From positions 124,001 through 188,000 of the forward strand of contig NZ_VEWK01000002.1 in the NCBI RefSeq assembly GCF_006376675.1: DNA of 64,000 bases. The letters run 5' to 3'. Position 1 is the first letter of the stretch, and the number at the start of each line of letters is the position of its first letter. The stretch comes from Brucella pecoris. GTDB lineage: Bacteria > Pseudomonadota > Alphaproteobacteria > Rhizobiales > Rhizobiaceae. Shown here piece after piece: positions 17,438-26,815 of the stretch. The notes beneath the pieces were generated by a model that made no database searches, was not told the DNA's origin, and saw only the letters and a list, made by a program, of their open reading frames with translations. A program made the translations under genes and the position numbers.

Positions 17438-18106
17438 TTAAAACTCGAACTGTGGAATGCGCTCGAATCCCGGTAGCGGACGAACCGCAGTGTTGAACAC
17501 ACCGCGTCCCGATGCAACACCATTTTCCTTAACGTAGATCCGCGCAACTCCGGCGTTCCCGCGGCCTTCAACGGCGACGAGGCGTCCGCCGTCCTTAAGC
17601 TGGCTGAGAAGAGCGTCCGGAACGAAATCGACAGCGCCTTCGATGACGATCACATCGTAAGGGGCTTCTGATGGATAACCTGCCTGCAGTTCACCTGAAA
17701 CGATCACAACATTGTCATAGCCCAATTCGGCGAGACGGGCGGTGGCAGCGGCGGATAATACGGAATCATTTTCCAGACCGATAACCGAGCCGGACAGCTT
17801 GGAGAGAATAGCAGCAGAATATCCAGTGCCGCAGCCGACATCGAGAACCACGTCGGTCTCCTTGATCCGGGCAAGCTGCACGAGCTTCGCGAAAGGCGAC
17901 GGCTCCATAAGATAGCGAGGCTGCTTGCCTTCGCTTTCAAGAAGCTGGTCTTCATCGATATAGGCAAGAACCTGACGGGCGGCGGGAACAAAAGCCTCGC
18001 GCGGGACGGTCAGGAAAGCATCGATAACCGCCAGATCGGTTACGTCCGTCGTACGGATCTGATTGTCGACCATCTTTGTGCGAAGTTCCTGGAAATCGGC
18101 TGCCAT
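17438..18106 (-). CDS. protein-L-isoaspartate O-methyltransferase family protein
   Basis: A 222-residue cytosolic SAM-dependent methyltransferase of the PCMT family. RTKMVDNQIRTTDVTD and VPREAFVP begin the protein, as in alphaproteobacterial members. SAM motif I is VVLDVGCGTGYSAAIL near residue 80. The usual PCMT pre-motif Ser segment (GSGQT-like) is altered to a PSPFAKLVQLA segment. Repair of isoaspartyl residues is therefore likely but not certain. It lies directly upstream of tolC on the same strand. Confidence 0.85.
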   Translation of the reverse strand: MAADFQELRTKMVDNQIRTTDVTDLAVIDAFLTVPREAFVPAARQVLAYIDEDQLLESEGKQPRYLMEPSPFAKLVQLARIKETDVVLDVGCGTGYSAAILSKLSGSVIGLENDSVLSAAATARLAELGYDNVVIVSGELQAGYPSEAPYDVIVIEGAVDFVPDALLSQLKDGGRLVAVEGRGNAGVARIYVKENGVASGRGVFNTAVRPLPGFERIPQFEF

Positions 18107-18485
18107 AGCCCTAAACCCTTCCTTGTCGCGGAATGCGATGTTTCATGCCATCAGCGCCTGTCAGCCAAGATTGATCCGCGTCTTCCTGATGAGCGGTTCA
18201 AATCCGTTTCTCGCTGCCAGAGCACCATAAACGAGATTTGCCGTTGATGTGGCAAAAATCGCGGGTCCAGTCAATGAAACACAGCGTTTGCGGCATTTAT
18301 GCTCACTGATACCCGCATTGATTACCGGTTCGGAATACAAGATGCCGGAAAGCCCACGGCTTCCCGGCATCTTGACGCGTATTCAAAAAAACGCATCCCG
18401 AAACCGCTTCACACTTTCGGGATGCGCTCTAGCTTTTGTGGCACATTGATACAAGCGTCTCTGAAATCACATTTGCGAAATCAGA
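18107..18485. other. 379-bp intergenic region with a long hairpin and a repeat fragment
   Basis: There is no convincing gene here; a 69-codon frame on the minus strand has no recognisable features. A long hairpin at 18338-18374 (CAAGATGCCGG...CCGGCATCTTG, 17-bp stem with one mismatch, loop CAC) may terminate the metal-chaperone transcript. A half-copy of the Bru-RS-like repeat follows at 18391-18431. Confidence 0.5.
18391..18431 (+). repeat. partial Bru-RS/RIME-like repeat (one hairpin only)
   Basis: ACGCATCCCGAAA...TTTCGGGATGCGCTCTA is the second hairpin of the 103-bp element, with an almost perfect stem. The first hairpin is missing, so this is a decayed or solo half-element. Confidence 0.75.
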
Positions 18486-18683
18486 TTATTGGGCGTTCGT
18501 TGCCGGATATCCGGCTGCGGCCAATGCGGAAAGCACAGCGTCCTGTGGAACAGTGCCCCCGAACTCCACCTCTTTCCTGTCGAGATCGATTTCGATTGGT
18601 GCCGTTGCATCGAGTTTACGCAGCGCGACGGTAATGTTATCGGCACAACCACCGCATTTCATCTTGGGAACGGAAAACTTCAT
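18486..18683 (-). CDS. small heavy-metal-associated (HMA) domain protein, copper-chaperone-like
   Basis: A 65-residue ferredoxin-fold HMA protein. It contains MKCGGC, a MxCxxC metal-binding motif at residues 8-13, then DNITVALRKLDATAPIEIDLDRKEVEF, the usual beta-alpha-beta spacing. It probably carries Cu(I) in the cytosol to a P-type ATPase or regulator, but no such gene is nearby. Start CAT 18681-18683 has AGGAG about 9 bp upstream. The frame remains open to 18731 but that start lacks an RBS. Confidence 0.82.
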   Translation of the reverse strand: MKFSVPKMKCGGCADNITVALRKLDATAPIEIDLDRKEVEFGGTVPQDAVLSALAAAGYPATNAQ

Positions 18684-18767
18684 CAATTTAGTCACTCCTA
18701 TTGGGTGTGACGCTAAGATGGAGCTTCCCATCGTGGCAAGGTCAAGGACTATTTTTCAATCGCCTCC

Positions 18768-18932
18768 TAGTGGTCTGATTCCGACATTTGCATCCCTCGG
18801 TTACTGGCGTCGGACAAATGTCGGAATCAAAAAGACCACTAGCAAGTTTGTGAATCGAGTGGATTTTTCGAATTTGACGTTTGAAACAGCGTTTCAGTTC
18901 GTCGGGATTCAAACGTCAAATTCAATCCACTA
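18768..18932 (+). repeat. 165-bp bipartite palindromic repeat, copy B1 (MITE-like)
   Basis: The element starts TAGTGGTCT and ends AATCCACTA. It contains two large hairpins: GATTCCGACATTTG with CAAATGTCGGAATC, and AATTTGACGTTTGAA with TTCAAACGTCAAATT. A second copy of identical length lies at 20579-20743 with only three base differences. No protein is encoded. The ends abut TA, and the right end provides the stop codon of the adjacent minus-strand gene. Confidence 0.9.
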
Positions 18933-19574
18933 GGGCGCTTCACACGTCTCCGGCACACTCTTTTCCAGTTCCAGCGGCGACTTGGTCAAAGACCCCGTCA
19001 TGATCTGCATCGGCTTGAACGGTGGTTCTTCCTGCATGCCTGGATTTGTGAGATGAATCGTGTAGCAGCCTGTAAAGACGACTTTCTTTCCGTCCGTCGT
19101 CTCAGCTTCTATAGCCAGGGGCTGACTCCAATAGATCTGGCCTGCCCCCGGATCGGGATCGGTCTTCCGCAGCGCGACCTTCACGCTCTTGGTAGTCTCA
19201 TAGCCCTTTACGAAGGTCTTGAAATCCGGTTCTCGTCCCTCCTCGGAATAATAGCCGTAGGCCCTGCTATATTCCTTGCGATTGATCGCATTGTAATAGG
19301 ACTCAATCAGCGCCTGCGGTGTGGAACGATCATCGCGATAGTCCGGGACCGTCACACCTCCGGCGGCATCCTGAGTCTGCTCGGAAGGCTTGGTTTCTTC
19401 TACAGGCTCGGAAGCATTATCATGCTTCTCCTGAACGTTTCTGGGAGTCTCTTCGGGCGCAGCCTTCTGTGGATTTTGCGCCATGGCGCTTCCGACTGAA
19501 AGGCCCGCCACCCCCGTACTCAGAAAGCCGATCACAGCAGCCAGCATGAGAGGTTTCATCCGGTCATTCGACAT
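18930..19574 (-). CDS. secreted hypothetical protein
   Basis: A 214-residue protein with a signal peptide (MKPLMLAAVIGFLSTGVAGL..., cleavage near AMA-QN). An acidic, Glu/Thr-rich, probably disordered linker covers residues 32-75. It ends in a compact domain starting STPQALIESYYNAINRKEYSRAYGYY. That opening resembles NTF2/SnoaL-like folds, and two late cysteines (FTGCYT and ETCEAP) could pair. I do not recognise a named family. The stop codon TAG lies in the end of the 165-bp repeat, so the original C-terminus may have been set by that insertion. Confidence 0.7.
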   Translation of the reverse strand: MSNDRMKPLMLAAVIGFLSTGVAGLSVGSAMAQNPQKAAPEETPRNVQEKHDNASEPVEETKPSEQTQDAAGGVTVPDYRDDRSTPQALIESYYNAINRKEYSRAYGYYSEEGREPDFKTFVKGYETTKSVKVALRKTDPDPGAGQIYWSQPLAIEAETTDGKKVVFTGCYTIHLTNPGMQEEPPFKPMQIMTGSLTKSPLELEKSVPETCEAP

Positions 19575-19763
19575 TCGCTTCTCCTCTTCCTAGCAAACTT
19601 TTTGCGGAGCGCGTCATGTGCGTTCCCAATTTGGTGTATTGCAGTAATGATGTTACAACACTAACTATAGTGAAAACGTGGCAATCGCAGAGGAAACTCA
19701 GCCTGTTGCGACAAGAATGGACGATTCTCCGTCCATATGCCAGCACGACACCGGAAGAGAAAA

Positions 19764-20144
19764 ATGGGCCGTTTCGCAGTCATGACGCTAACTGATAAAG
19801 CTGCTGATCGCGTTCGCGAGATTATCGCATCGCGGGATGGCGCGCTTGGTATCCGGGTAGGTGTGAAAAAAGGCGGCTGCGCCGGAATGGAATATACCAT
19901 TGATCTCGTCACAGAGGCCAAAGCCGGTGACGATGTGATCGAGAAGGACGGTGCCCATGTTTTCATCGCACCGGAAGCGGTTCTTTTTCTGCTTGGAACC
20001 CAGATGGATTTCGAAGTGACGACGCTACGGACGGGTTTTGTCTTTAATAATCCCAACCAGACATCGGCTTGCGGTTGTGGCGAATCCGTCGAAATCCAGG
20101 CTGCCTCTCCTGAAAGCCTTCGCGATATGCAAGGCGTAGCCTAG
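19764..20144 (+). CDS. HesB/IscA/SufA-family iron-sulfur carrier (A-type)
   Basis: A 126-residue A-type Fe-S carrier. It has the three conserved cysteines: one in KKGGCAGMEY and the pair in SACGCGES near the C-terminus. It should hold and pass Fe-S clusters to target apoproteins. ATG 19764 is preferred over 19737 because GGAAGAG lies just upstream. In many relatives the sufA gene closes the suf operon. Here it is about 3.6 kb from sufT and on the opposite strand, so it may be a dispersed sufA or an independent carrier. Its TAG stop is the first triplet of a Bru-RS-like repeat. Confidence 0.85.
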   Translation: MGRFAVMTLTDKAADRVREIIASRDGALGIRVGVKKGGCAGMEYTIDLVTEAKAGDDVIEKDGAHVFIAPEAVLFLLGTQMDFEVTTLRTGFVFNNPNQTSACGCGESVEIQAASPESLRDMQGVA

Positions 20145-20207
20145 AGCATCTCCTGTTTTACGCGCATCTTGTTCGGAAAACCGTTTCACATTTCAGGATG
20201 CGCTTCA
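20142..20207 (+). repeat. Bru-RS/RIME-like repeat with internal deletion (about 66 bp)
   Basis: It starts TAGAGCATC and ends GGATGCGCTTCA, keeping the outer arms and the CGGAAAACCGTTTCAC core of the 103-bp family but missing about 37 bp in the middle. The first TAG is the stop codon of the A-type carrier gene. Confidence 0.75.
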
Positions 20208-20224
20208 GAAAAGGTTCTTCGCCA

Positions 20225-20581
20225 ATGGATGACGAAGCTCTTCGCGATCTGTTGCAGGATTTTGGCCCTATCAGTATCCGGCGCATGTTCGGCGGTAAGG
20301 GTATTTATCACCAAGGCCTGATTTTTGCGCTCGCCGTCCGTAACGAACTTCTTTTCAAGGCTGACGAAATAACCATTCCAGAATTTCTCGACGCTGGTGC
20401 AAACCAATGGACCTATGAAGGTCGCAAAGGTGGGGATCCAATCGCCATGCCTTATTGGAGCGTGCCGAGCGAAGCTTTCGATGACCCGGAAGTGATGACG
20501 CGCTGGGCACGGCTTGCCTACGATGCCGCTTTACGCAGTGAGAAAACCGGGCCCAAAAAGAAATCGGCTGCGAAGCGCTAG
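20225..20581 (+). CDS. TfoX N-terminal domain protein
   Basis: A 118-residue protein with the TfoX_N pattern: DLLQDFGPISIRRMFGGKGIYHQGLIFAL, then LLFKAD, and the MPYWSVP segment. A Lys-rich tail follows. In gammaproteobacteria the two-domain TfoX regulates competence, but single-domain TfoX_N proteins like this have no settled role. ATG 20225 has AAAGG upstream; an in-frame start at 20198 would begin within the repeat. The TAG stop is formed by the first three bases of the second 165-bp repeat. Confidence 0.82.
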   Translation: MDDEALRDLLQDFGPISIRRMFGGKGIYHQGLIFALAVRNELLFKADEITIPEFLDAGANQWTYEGRKGGDPIAMPYWSVPSEAFDDPEVMTRWARLAYDAALRSEKTGPKKKSAAKR

Positions 20582-20743
20582 TGGTCTGATTCCGACATTT
20601 GCATCCCTCGGTTACTGGCGTCGGACAAAGGTCGGAATCAAAAAGACCACTAGCAAGTTTATGAATCGAGTGGATTTTTCGAATTTGACGTTTGAAACAG
20701 CGTTTCAGTTGGTCGGGATTCAAACGTCAAATTCAATCCACTA
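20579..20743 (+). repeat. 165-bp bipartite palindromic repeat, copy B2 (MITE-like)
   Basis: Same length and orientation as the copy at 18768, with three substitutions (98% identity by eye). The left TAG is the stop codon of the TfoX-like gene. The two copies flank a 1.65-kb segment carrying the secreted protein, A-type carrier and TfoX genes, so recombination between them could delete it. Confidence 0.9.
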
Positions 20744-20779
20744 GCCTGCAGCCGATGGTTCATTTCAGTACTTCTTCCG

Positions 20780-22234
20780 TTAGACCCCGGTCGGAATCAG
20801 CATAAAGGCCGGAATATCGTTACCGAAGCCAACAGGTGTCGGACCGTCATCGTCACGATCACGACGGCGCTTCTGTTCATGCTGAGGCCTGCCGCGGCGC
20901 TCGTCATTCGAAGTGCGGATCGAATCACGGCGATCACTGGCTTCGATCACCGGCTGCGGCTGTTCGGCAGGATCAATAGTTTCGACAGGCTTGGCATGTG
21001 CCTTGTCCTTCGACTTTTCCTTGCCCTTGGCATCCTTGCCTTTGCCACGAGCATTTCTGCCCTTGCGCGGCTCATCCGCCTCGTCGGAGGCTGGCAGCGT
21101 CGACAGATCACCGTCCTGCCATTCGATCTTTTCGCCAATCATGTTTTCGATAGCAGCCAGATATTTTGTATCCGAAGGCGTTACAATGGTGAAAGCCTTG
21201 CCGGAGCGTCCCGCGCGACCGGTACGGCCGATGCGGTGAACGTAGTCTTCCGAATGGATCGGAACATCAAAATTGAAAACGTGACTCACATCTGGAATGT
21301 CGAGACCGCGTGCAGCGACATCAGATGCTACAAGCAAGCGCAGTTTGCCGTCCTTGAAGTTGGCAAGCATGGTCATGCGAGCACGTTGATCCATATCGCC
21401 ATGCAAAGCGCCAGCGTCGAACTCATGACGGGTCAGCGAGCGAAACAGCTCGGACACATCCTTCTTGCGATTGCAGAAGATGATCGCATTCTTGAGCGTA
21501 TCGCCTTCCGCGCGGATGAGATCGCGCAGAACCGCACGCTTGTCCCAGTCCTTCTTGCTGGACTTGACCAGACGCTGGGTCACGGTCTTGGCTGTGGACG
21601 ACGCTTTCGCAACTTCGATGCGCGTTGGCGAATGCAGGAACTGTTCGGTCAGCTTGGTGATTTCCGGCGGCATGGTGGCCGAGAAAAACAGGGTCTGACG
21701 TGTAAACGGAATGAGCTTGCAGATGCGTTCGATGTCCGGGATGAAACCCATGTCGAGCATACGGTCTGCCTCGTCGATGACGAGAATTTCAACACCGGTC
21801 AGGAGCAGCTTTCCGCGTTCGAAATGATCGAGCATACGGCCAGGCGTCGCGATGAGGACATCGGCGCCCCGTTCCAGCTTGCGTTCCTGTTCATCAAACG
21901 AAACGCCGCCAATCAGAAGCGCCACGTTCAGCCGATGATTGACACCATACTTGGTGAAATTTTCCTCGACCTGCGCTGCGAGTTCGCGGGTCGGCTCCAG
22001 GATGAGCGTACGTGGCATGCGCGCCCGCGCCCGGCCCTTTTCCAGAAGCGTGAGCATCGGAAGCACGAAAGACGCGGTCTTTCCGGTTCCCGTCTGCGCG
22101 ATACCAAGAACGTCCTTGCGTTCAAGTGCCGGAGGAATAGCTCCCGCCTGAATGGGTGTGGGCGCAGTATATCCCGCCGCTTCTACAGCAGCGAGCACTT
22201 TCGGGGAAAGACCGAGTTCGGCAAATGTCGTCAA
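20780..22234 (-). CDS. DEAD-box RNA helicase (RhlE type)
   Basis: A 484-residue ATP-dependent RNA helicase. The motifs appear in order: Q motif ([13 protein letters not shown]), I AQTGTGKT, Ia [41 protein letters not shown]-terminal tail of about 110 residues is rich in Lys, Arg and Glu, as in RhlE-group enzymes acting in ribosome assembly or RNA decay. It could partner RNase E (encoded at 46.4 kb) in degradosome-like complexes; that link is inference. The upstream 300 bp contains a hairpin. Confidence 0.92.
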   Translation of the reverse strand: MTTFAELGLSPKVLAAVEAAGYTAPTPIQAGAIPPALERKDVLGIAQTGTGKTASFVLPMLTLLEKGRARARMPRTLILEPTRELAAQVEENFTKYGVNHRLNVALLIGGVSFDEQERKLERGADVLIATPGRMLDHFERGKLLLTGVEILVIDEADRMLDMGFIPDIERICKLIPFTRQTLFFSATMPPEITKLTEQFLHSPTRIEVAKASSTAKTVTQRLVKSSKKDWDKRAVLRDLIRAEGDTLKNAIIFCNRKKDVSELFRSLTRHEFDAGALHGDMDQRARMTMLANFKDGKLRLLVASDVAARGLDIPDVSHVFNFDVPIHSEDYVHRIGRTGRAGRSGKAFTIVTPSDTKYLAAIENMIGEKIEWQDGDLSTLPASDEADEPRKGRNARGKGKDAKGKEKSKDKAHAKPVETIDPAEQPQPVIEASDRRDSIRTSNDERRGRPQHEQKRRRDRDDDGPTPVGFGNDIPAFMLIPTGV

Positions 22235-22533
22235 TGGAGGCGCAGCTCTCTGGTTTGGAAATGATTTCCACCCATCCTGTCATTGCGGCCGCGTCATCGG
22301 GCGCAGGAACCAAGGCAGAATAAGGTGTCTGCAACGCAATATGCGTTATCTTGCAGCATCGCGTACGTCCACAGCGTGCAAAAGTCAACTAAAATACCAT
22401 CGAAAGATATCAAATTGCTTCGATTGTGCTGCAACAATCGAAATCAATGCGGAACTTGAACAAATTTACTCAAATTATCAAAAGCTAAAGAGCATTTGCC
22501 TAGCTGAATTTACCCGCCACTTATATGCTGCAA
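22235..22533. promoter_or_regulatory. 299-bp gap upstream of the helicase gene with a 9-bp hairpin
   Basis: No gene is seen between nadK and the helicase. A perfect inverted repeat TTCGATTGT-GCTGCA-ACAATCGAA lies at 22419-22442. It may end nadK mRNA or form part of a structured helicase leader. No U-run follows, so a terminator role is weak. Confidence 0.4.
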
Positions 22534-23307
22534 CTAATGCCTGAACTGTTCTGTCAGGATGCGCTCGTCCCAGGAATGATTTCGGTCGAAGAGGATGGCG
22601 ACCTGGCTGTTCGGCGCTTCCCGTACGGTTACAGACTTGACCGATTTAACCTCGTTATTGTCAGCGACCGCATTGACCGGGCGTTTTTCGGTTTCCAGCA
22701 GATCCATACGAACAGTCACATGCTTTGGCAGAAGCGCCCCACCCCACCGGCGTGGACGAAACGGGCTCACCGGTGTCAGCGCCAGAAGCGGCGCTTCAAG
22801 CGGCAGAATGGGGCCTTGCGCCGAAAGATTATAAGCGGTGGAACCTGCAGGCGTCGCGACCATAACGCCATCGCAAACGAGTTCGTTCAACCGCACCTTG
22901 CCGTCAATCGTTATTCTGATCTTGGCGGCCTGATAGGACTGGCGGAAAAGGGAAACTTCGTTGATCGCCAAAGCCTCGAACGATTGTCCGGATTCGGTTT
23001 CTGCGACCATCACAAGCGGGCGAATGGTTTCCATTTGCGCAGCCAGAATACGTTCCGGCAGATCGTCCACGCTGAACTCGTTCATCAGGAAGCCGACAGA
23101 CCCCCGATTCATACCGTAGATCGGCGTACCGCTGTTCATGAAGTCGCGAAGTGCCTGAAGCATGGTTCCATCGCCGCCAAGCGCCACGATGATATCGGCG
23201 TCCTCGGCAGCCACATGGCCATAGCGGGCCACGAGCTCCTTTTGAGCCAAAAGTGATTCTTCGGTTCCTGATGACAGAAAATGAAGCGCGAGCGATTTAT
23301 CTTCCAT
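22534..23307 (-). CDS. nadK: NAD kinase
   Basis: NAD kinase phosphorylates NAD to NADP. The 257-residue protein has the hallmark [11 protein letters not shown] near residue 43. It also has [12 protein letters not shown], the conserved [17 protein letters not shown] near residue 155, and a late [12 protein letters not shown] that completes the NAD site. The frame is open to 23379, but ATG 23307 ([11 protein letters not shown]) gives the usual length and start. Confidence 0.93.
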   Translation of the reverse strand: MEDKSLALHFLSSGTEESLLAQKELVARYGHVAAEDADIIVALGGDGTMLQALRDFMNSGTPIYGMNRGSVGFLMNEFSVDDLPERILAAQMETIRPLVMVAETESGQSFEALAINEVSLFRQSYQAAKIRITIDGKVRLNELVCDGVMVATPAGSTAYNLSAQGPILPLEAPLLALTPVSPFRPRRWGGALLPKHVTVRMDLLETEKRPVNAVADNNEVKSVKSVTVREAPNSQVAILFDRNHSWDERILTEQFRH

Positions 23308-23460
23308 ATTTACAGTCCCGAATCCGGCCCAACTCTGACAAGTTTGCCACTGTTTCCCCAACCCACTATTGGCTATCACATGAAAAACCCGGTTGCCATG
23401 ACCTGCTTGCGATGAATTTTCGTTTTACAGCCGCTGCATTTGTGCTAATCGGGCGCAAGT

Positions 23461-23536
<76 letters not shown>

Positions 23537-23580
23537 CTTTTCTCATTCTGCTTGTCTTTGCGTGTCGCACGACAACGCTT

Positions 23581-23603
23581 AAACCCGCAAAATGCGGGTT
23601 TTT
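23581..23603 (+). terminator. Rho-independent terminator after tRNA-Thr
   Basis: AAACCCGCA, loop AAA, TGCGGGTTTTT. It lies 44 bp downstream of the tRNA. Confidence 0.85.
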
Positions 23604-23721
23604 GCCCTATAGTCTTGTCTTTATGAAAGTTGCCGAAGAAATCTGGCGCTCGGGACATATCCAAATATTCCAGCGAGTAGAGCGGTCAGACTTCATTTTG
23701 CTCGACCTATAGCCGAGAATC

Positions 23722-23752
23722 AAAAATGCGGCCCAAAGAGCCGCATTTTTTT
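23722..23752 (-). terminator. Rho-independent terminator of the suf operon
   Basis: An 11-bp stem, AAAAATGCGGC with GCCGCATTTTT, around a 7-nt loop. It lies 16 bp past the sufT stop on the minus strand and has T-runs on both sides. Confidence 0.88.
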
Positions 23753-23767
23753 GATTTCAGTCTGATT

Positions 23768-24187
23768 TCAGTACCAGCCGACTGCGACCTGAGCCTCTTC
23801 CGACATACGGTCCGGGGTCCACGGCGGGTCAAACGTCATCGTAACTTCCACCATAGAAACGCCCTCGACGGCTCCGACGGCATTTTCAACCCAACCCGGC
23901 ATCTCACCGGCGACCGGGCAACCTGGCGCTGTCAGCGTCATTTCGATCTTCACGGTGCGGTCGTCTTCGATGTCGATCTTGTAGATGAGACCAAGCTCGT
24001 AGATATCGGCTGGGATCTCGGGGTCATAAACCGTCTTCAAGGCCGCAATGATGTCATCCGTCATGCGCAGGAGGTCTTCCTGCGGAATGGCCGAAGCAGA
24101 AAACACCGAATTGCGTTCGGCCTTTTCTCCGCTCTCGGCAGACGCGGTCTCGGCTTGGTCGTGAACTTTCTGTTCCATATCGGTCAT
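23768..24187 (-). CDS. sufT: SUF system maturation factor SufT (DUF59/MIP18-like)
   Basis: A 139-residue protein. The N-terminal 45 residues are variable and acidic. The DUF59 domain follows: DIIAALKTVYDPEIPADIYELGLIYKIDI, then MTLTAPGCPVAGEMPGWVENAV with the conserved Cys, and VTMTFDPPWTPDRMSEEA. DUF59 proteins help load Fe-S clusters onto targets. The start overlaps the sufS stop by 4 bp (ATGA), so it is the last gene of the suf operon. Confidence 0.9.
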   Translation of the reverse strand: MTDMEQKVHDQAETASAESGEKAERNSVFSASAIPQEDLLRMTDDIIAALKTVYDPEIPADIYELGLIYKIDIEDDRTVKIEMTLTAPGCPVAGEMPGWVENAVGAVEGVSMVEVTMTFDPPWTPDRMSEEAQVAVGWY

Positions 24188-25428
24188 CCGAAAAACTTCC
24201 TTGCCTTCTCCAAGGCTTCCGCCAATGCATCCACTTCAGCACGGGTATTGTACAGGGCGAAGGATGCACGGCATGTAGAGGTAACGCCGAAACGTTTCAA
24301 GAGCGGCTGTGCGCAATGCGTACCCGCACGCACGGCCACCCCGGCCCTGTCGATCACCATCGACACGTCATGCGCATGAATTCCCTCAAGCGCAAAGGAG
24401 ATGATCGCTCCCTTGTCCGGCGCATTGCCAAAAATGCGCAATGAATTGATCCGCCCGAGCTGCTCATGAGCGTAGTCACGCAAATCTTCCTCATGGGCGA
24501 GAATGGCATGACGGCCGATCTTTTCCATATATTCGAGTGCTGCACCAAGACCAATCGCCTGAACGATCGGCGGCGTGCCTGCTTCGAAACGATGCGGCGG
24601 ATGATTGTAAGTGACGTTCTCTTCCGTCACTTCCTCGATCATTTCGCCGCCACCCTGGAAGGGACGCATCTTTTCCAGCATCTCTGCACGTCCGTAAAGA
24701 ACGCCGATACCGGACGGACCATAGACCTTGTGGCCGGTGAAAACATACCAGTCACAGCCGAGTTCCTCCACGTCGACCGGCAGGTGCACCGCGCCCTGAC
24801 TGCCATCGACCAACACTGGAATGCCACGTGCATGGGCGAGCTCGACGATCTTCTTAATCGGCGTTACCGTGCCGAGCGCATTCGACATATGCGTGATGGC
24901 GACAAGCTTGGTGCGCTCCGTCAGACGCTTCTCGAATTCCTCGATATGGAAGATGCCCTCGTCGTCCACCGGCGTGAAGACCAGCTTTGCACCCTGACGC
25001 TCACGAATGAAATGCCACGGCACGATGTTGGAGTGGTGCTCCATGATAGAGACGAGAATTTCGTCACCTTCGCCGATATGCGGCATGCCATAGCCATAGG
25101 CGACCGTATTGATGGCTTCAGTGGCATTCTTGGTGAAGACGATTTCATCGACAGAACCGGCGTTCAGAAAACGACGAACGGTCTCGCGCGACTTCTCATA
25201 GGCATCGGTTGCAGCATTCGACAGGAAATGCAGGCCGCGGTGTACATTCGCATATTCATTGGAATAGGCATGCGTCACCGCGTCGATGACGCTTTGCGGT
25301 TTCTGCGCCGAAGCGCCATTATCGAGATAGACGAGCGGTTTGCCGTGTACTTCGCGCGACAGGATTGGGAAATCCCGGCGGATGGCTTCCACGTCATAGG
25401 CCGCAACGAGCGGATTCTTCTGGTCCAT
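24184..25428 (-). CDS. sufS: cysteine desulfurase SufS
   Basis: SufS is a PLP enzyme that takes sulfur from cysteine for cluster assembly. The 414-residue protein has the PLP-lysine segment TGHKVYGPSGIGVLYG near residue 232 and the catalytic cysteine in RAGTHCAQPLLKRFG near residue 370, both of group II type. ATG 25428 (MDQKNPLVAAYD) follows an AAGGTA and is preferred over the earlier in-frame start at 25494. A 96-bp gap separates it from sufD, but they share strand and order with known suf operons. Confidence 0.95.
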   Translation of the reverse strand: MDQKNPLVAAYDVEAIRRDFPILSREVHGKPLVYLDNGASAQKPQSVIDAVTHAYSNEYANVHRGLHFLSNAATDAYEKSRETVRRFLNAGSVDEIVFTKNATEAINTVAYGYGMPHIGEGDEILVSIMEHHSNIVPWHFIRERQGAKLVFTPVDDEGIFHIEEFEKRLTERTKLVAITHMSNALGTVTPIKKIVELAHARGIPVLVDGSQGAVHLPVDVEELGCDWYVFTGHKVYGPSGIGVLYGRAEMLEKMRPFQGGGEMIEEVTEENVTYNHPPHRFEAGTPPIVQAIGLGAALEYMEKIGRHAILAHEEDLRDYAHEQLGRINSLRIFGNAPDKGAIISFALEGIHAHDVSMVIDRAGVAVRAGTHCAQPLLKRFGVTSTCRASFALYNTRAEVDALAEALEKARKFFG

Positions 25429-25524
25429 GATCGTACCTTTTGCCGTTCGGCAGGAAAGGACAGCGCGCCCATCTGTGCGCGCTGTCTCATTCAACCGGGC
25501 CCGATTTACTCAGGCCCGACTTCA

Positions 25525-26802
25525 TCAGGCATGAATGGCGAGCCAGTTGGACAGCACTGCTTCCAGTGCTTCAACCAGCGTTTCGTCTTCCAGCTCTTCA
25601 ATGATCTCGGCGATGAACGCCTTGATCAGCAGGCCACGTGCGTCATTTTCCGAAATGCCACGGGCCATCAAATAGAACAGATAGTCCTTGGAAAGCTCGG
25701 CAACCGTTGCGCCGTGACCGCAGGCCACGTCATCCGCAAAGATTTCGAGTTCCGGCTTGGCATCGAACTCGCCTTCATCCGAAAGCAAGAGCGTATTGCA
25801 GGCCATGCGGGCATCTGTCTTCTGGGCGATCTGCGCGACGCGGATCATGCCCTGGAAAACGCCGCGCGCGCGGTCTTTGACCACATTGCGGATGATCTGG
25901 GTCGAACGTGTGTTCTCGACCAGATGGCCAACCGTCATGGTAATGTCGGTGTGGGTGTCGTCGGCCAGCAGATTGAGGCCGCGAAGCTCGAAGTCGGAAT
26001 CTTCACCCGTCACATTGACGTGCACTTCCTGACGAACCAGCTTGCCGCCTGCATTGACGATGTAGAGCGTGAGCTTGGAACCCTTGCCAATCGTCGCATT
26101 GAACTGCGAAAGCTGCGTCGCCTGGCCGAAATCGCGCAGGATGACCCAGAGGACTTCTGCGCCGTCACCAACCGAAACATGGCTCACCGACGTCGAGAAA
26201 GCATCGCCCTCGCCGCCGTTCTGGCGTTCGATGATCGTTGCCTTGACATCCGAGCCGATACGAACCGGGAAACGCGTGTGGCCCTGCCCGGTCTTCTGGA
26301 TGTTCTGGATTTCGAGAGGCGCTTCCAGCTCGGTGCCGTCGGCAATCGAAATCATCCAGCCATCGCTGACATAGGCAGCGTTGATCTGGCCGATTGTATC
26401 GTCGGCGCCACGTGTCTTGAGCTGGAGAGCCAGCGAGCCGTCGGCCAGCGCTTCACGCACCGGCGTCAGCGAAACACCTTCTGGCGCCTTGGCGTCAAGC
26501 GCAACGCCATTGCTGGCGGCCAGAATGGTGGAACCGGCGAGCAAAGCCGAAAGCGGCTGCGTACCCGCAGAGCTGTCGAATGCCGCAACGCCCTTCAAAA
26601 GCGTGCGGAAATCCGTGTAATGCCAGCTTTCGACGCGACGGGATGGAAGCCCGTTGGTCTTGAGCAGTTCAAGCGCCGTATCGCGTGCAACAACGACATC
26701 GCCGTTGCCGGACAAATTGCCGATAAGATCGCCAAAGCTGTCGATCAGCGCGCTTTCAGCGGGCGTCCTCGGCTTTGCGGTCTGAGCGGTCTGGATATTC
26801 AT
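25525..26802 (-). CDS. sufD: SUF scaffold complex protein SufD
   Basis: A 425-residue parallel beta-helix protein that pairs with SufB on the SufC ATPases. It shows the lineage features RRVESWHYTDFRTLL near residue 57, and the conserved C-terminal VACGHGATVAELSKDYLFYLMARGI (equivalent to the SufB/D core His). It ends in EDETLVEALEAVLSNWL. The start is 13 bp past the sufC stop. Confidence 0.94.
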   Translation of the reverse strand: MNIQTAQTAKPRTPAESALIDSFGDLIGNLSGNGDVVVARDTALELLKTNGLPSRRVESWHYTDFRTLLKGVAAFDSSAGTQPLSALLAGSTILAASNGVALDAKAPEGVSLTPVREALADGSLALQLKTRGADDTIGQINAAYVSDGWMISIADGTELEAPLEIQNIQKTGQGHTRFPVRIGSDVKATIIERQNGGEGDAFSTSVSHVSVGDGAEVLWVILRDFGQATQLSQFNATIGKGSKLTLYIVNAGGKLVRQEVHVNVTGEDSDFELRGLNLLADDTHTDITMTVGHLVENTRSTQIIRNVVKDRARGVFQGMIRVAQIAQKTDARMACNTLLLSDEGEFDAKPELEIFADDVACGHGATVAELSKDYLFYLMARGISENDARGLLIKAFIAEIIEELEDETLVEALEAVLSNWLAIHA

Positions 26803-26815
26803 AATCCAATCCTCC

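Noticed and set aside
18161..18370. A 69-codon minus-strand ORF downstream of the metal chaperone.
   Set aside because: It overlaps the long hairpin, has no RBS and no recognised domain.
18436..18933. A 165-codon plus-strand ORF spanning the repeat region (similar to one at 20514-20744).
   Set aside because: The shared C-terminal part is only the translation of the 165-bp palindromic repeat, so the similarity reflects the repeat and not a gene family.
20879..22264. A 461-codon plus-strand frame antisense to the RhlE-type helicase.
   Set aside because: It is a shadow of the helicase reading frame with no conserved features.
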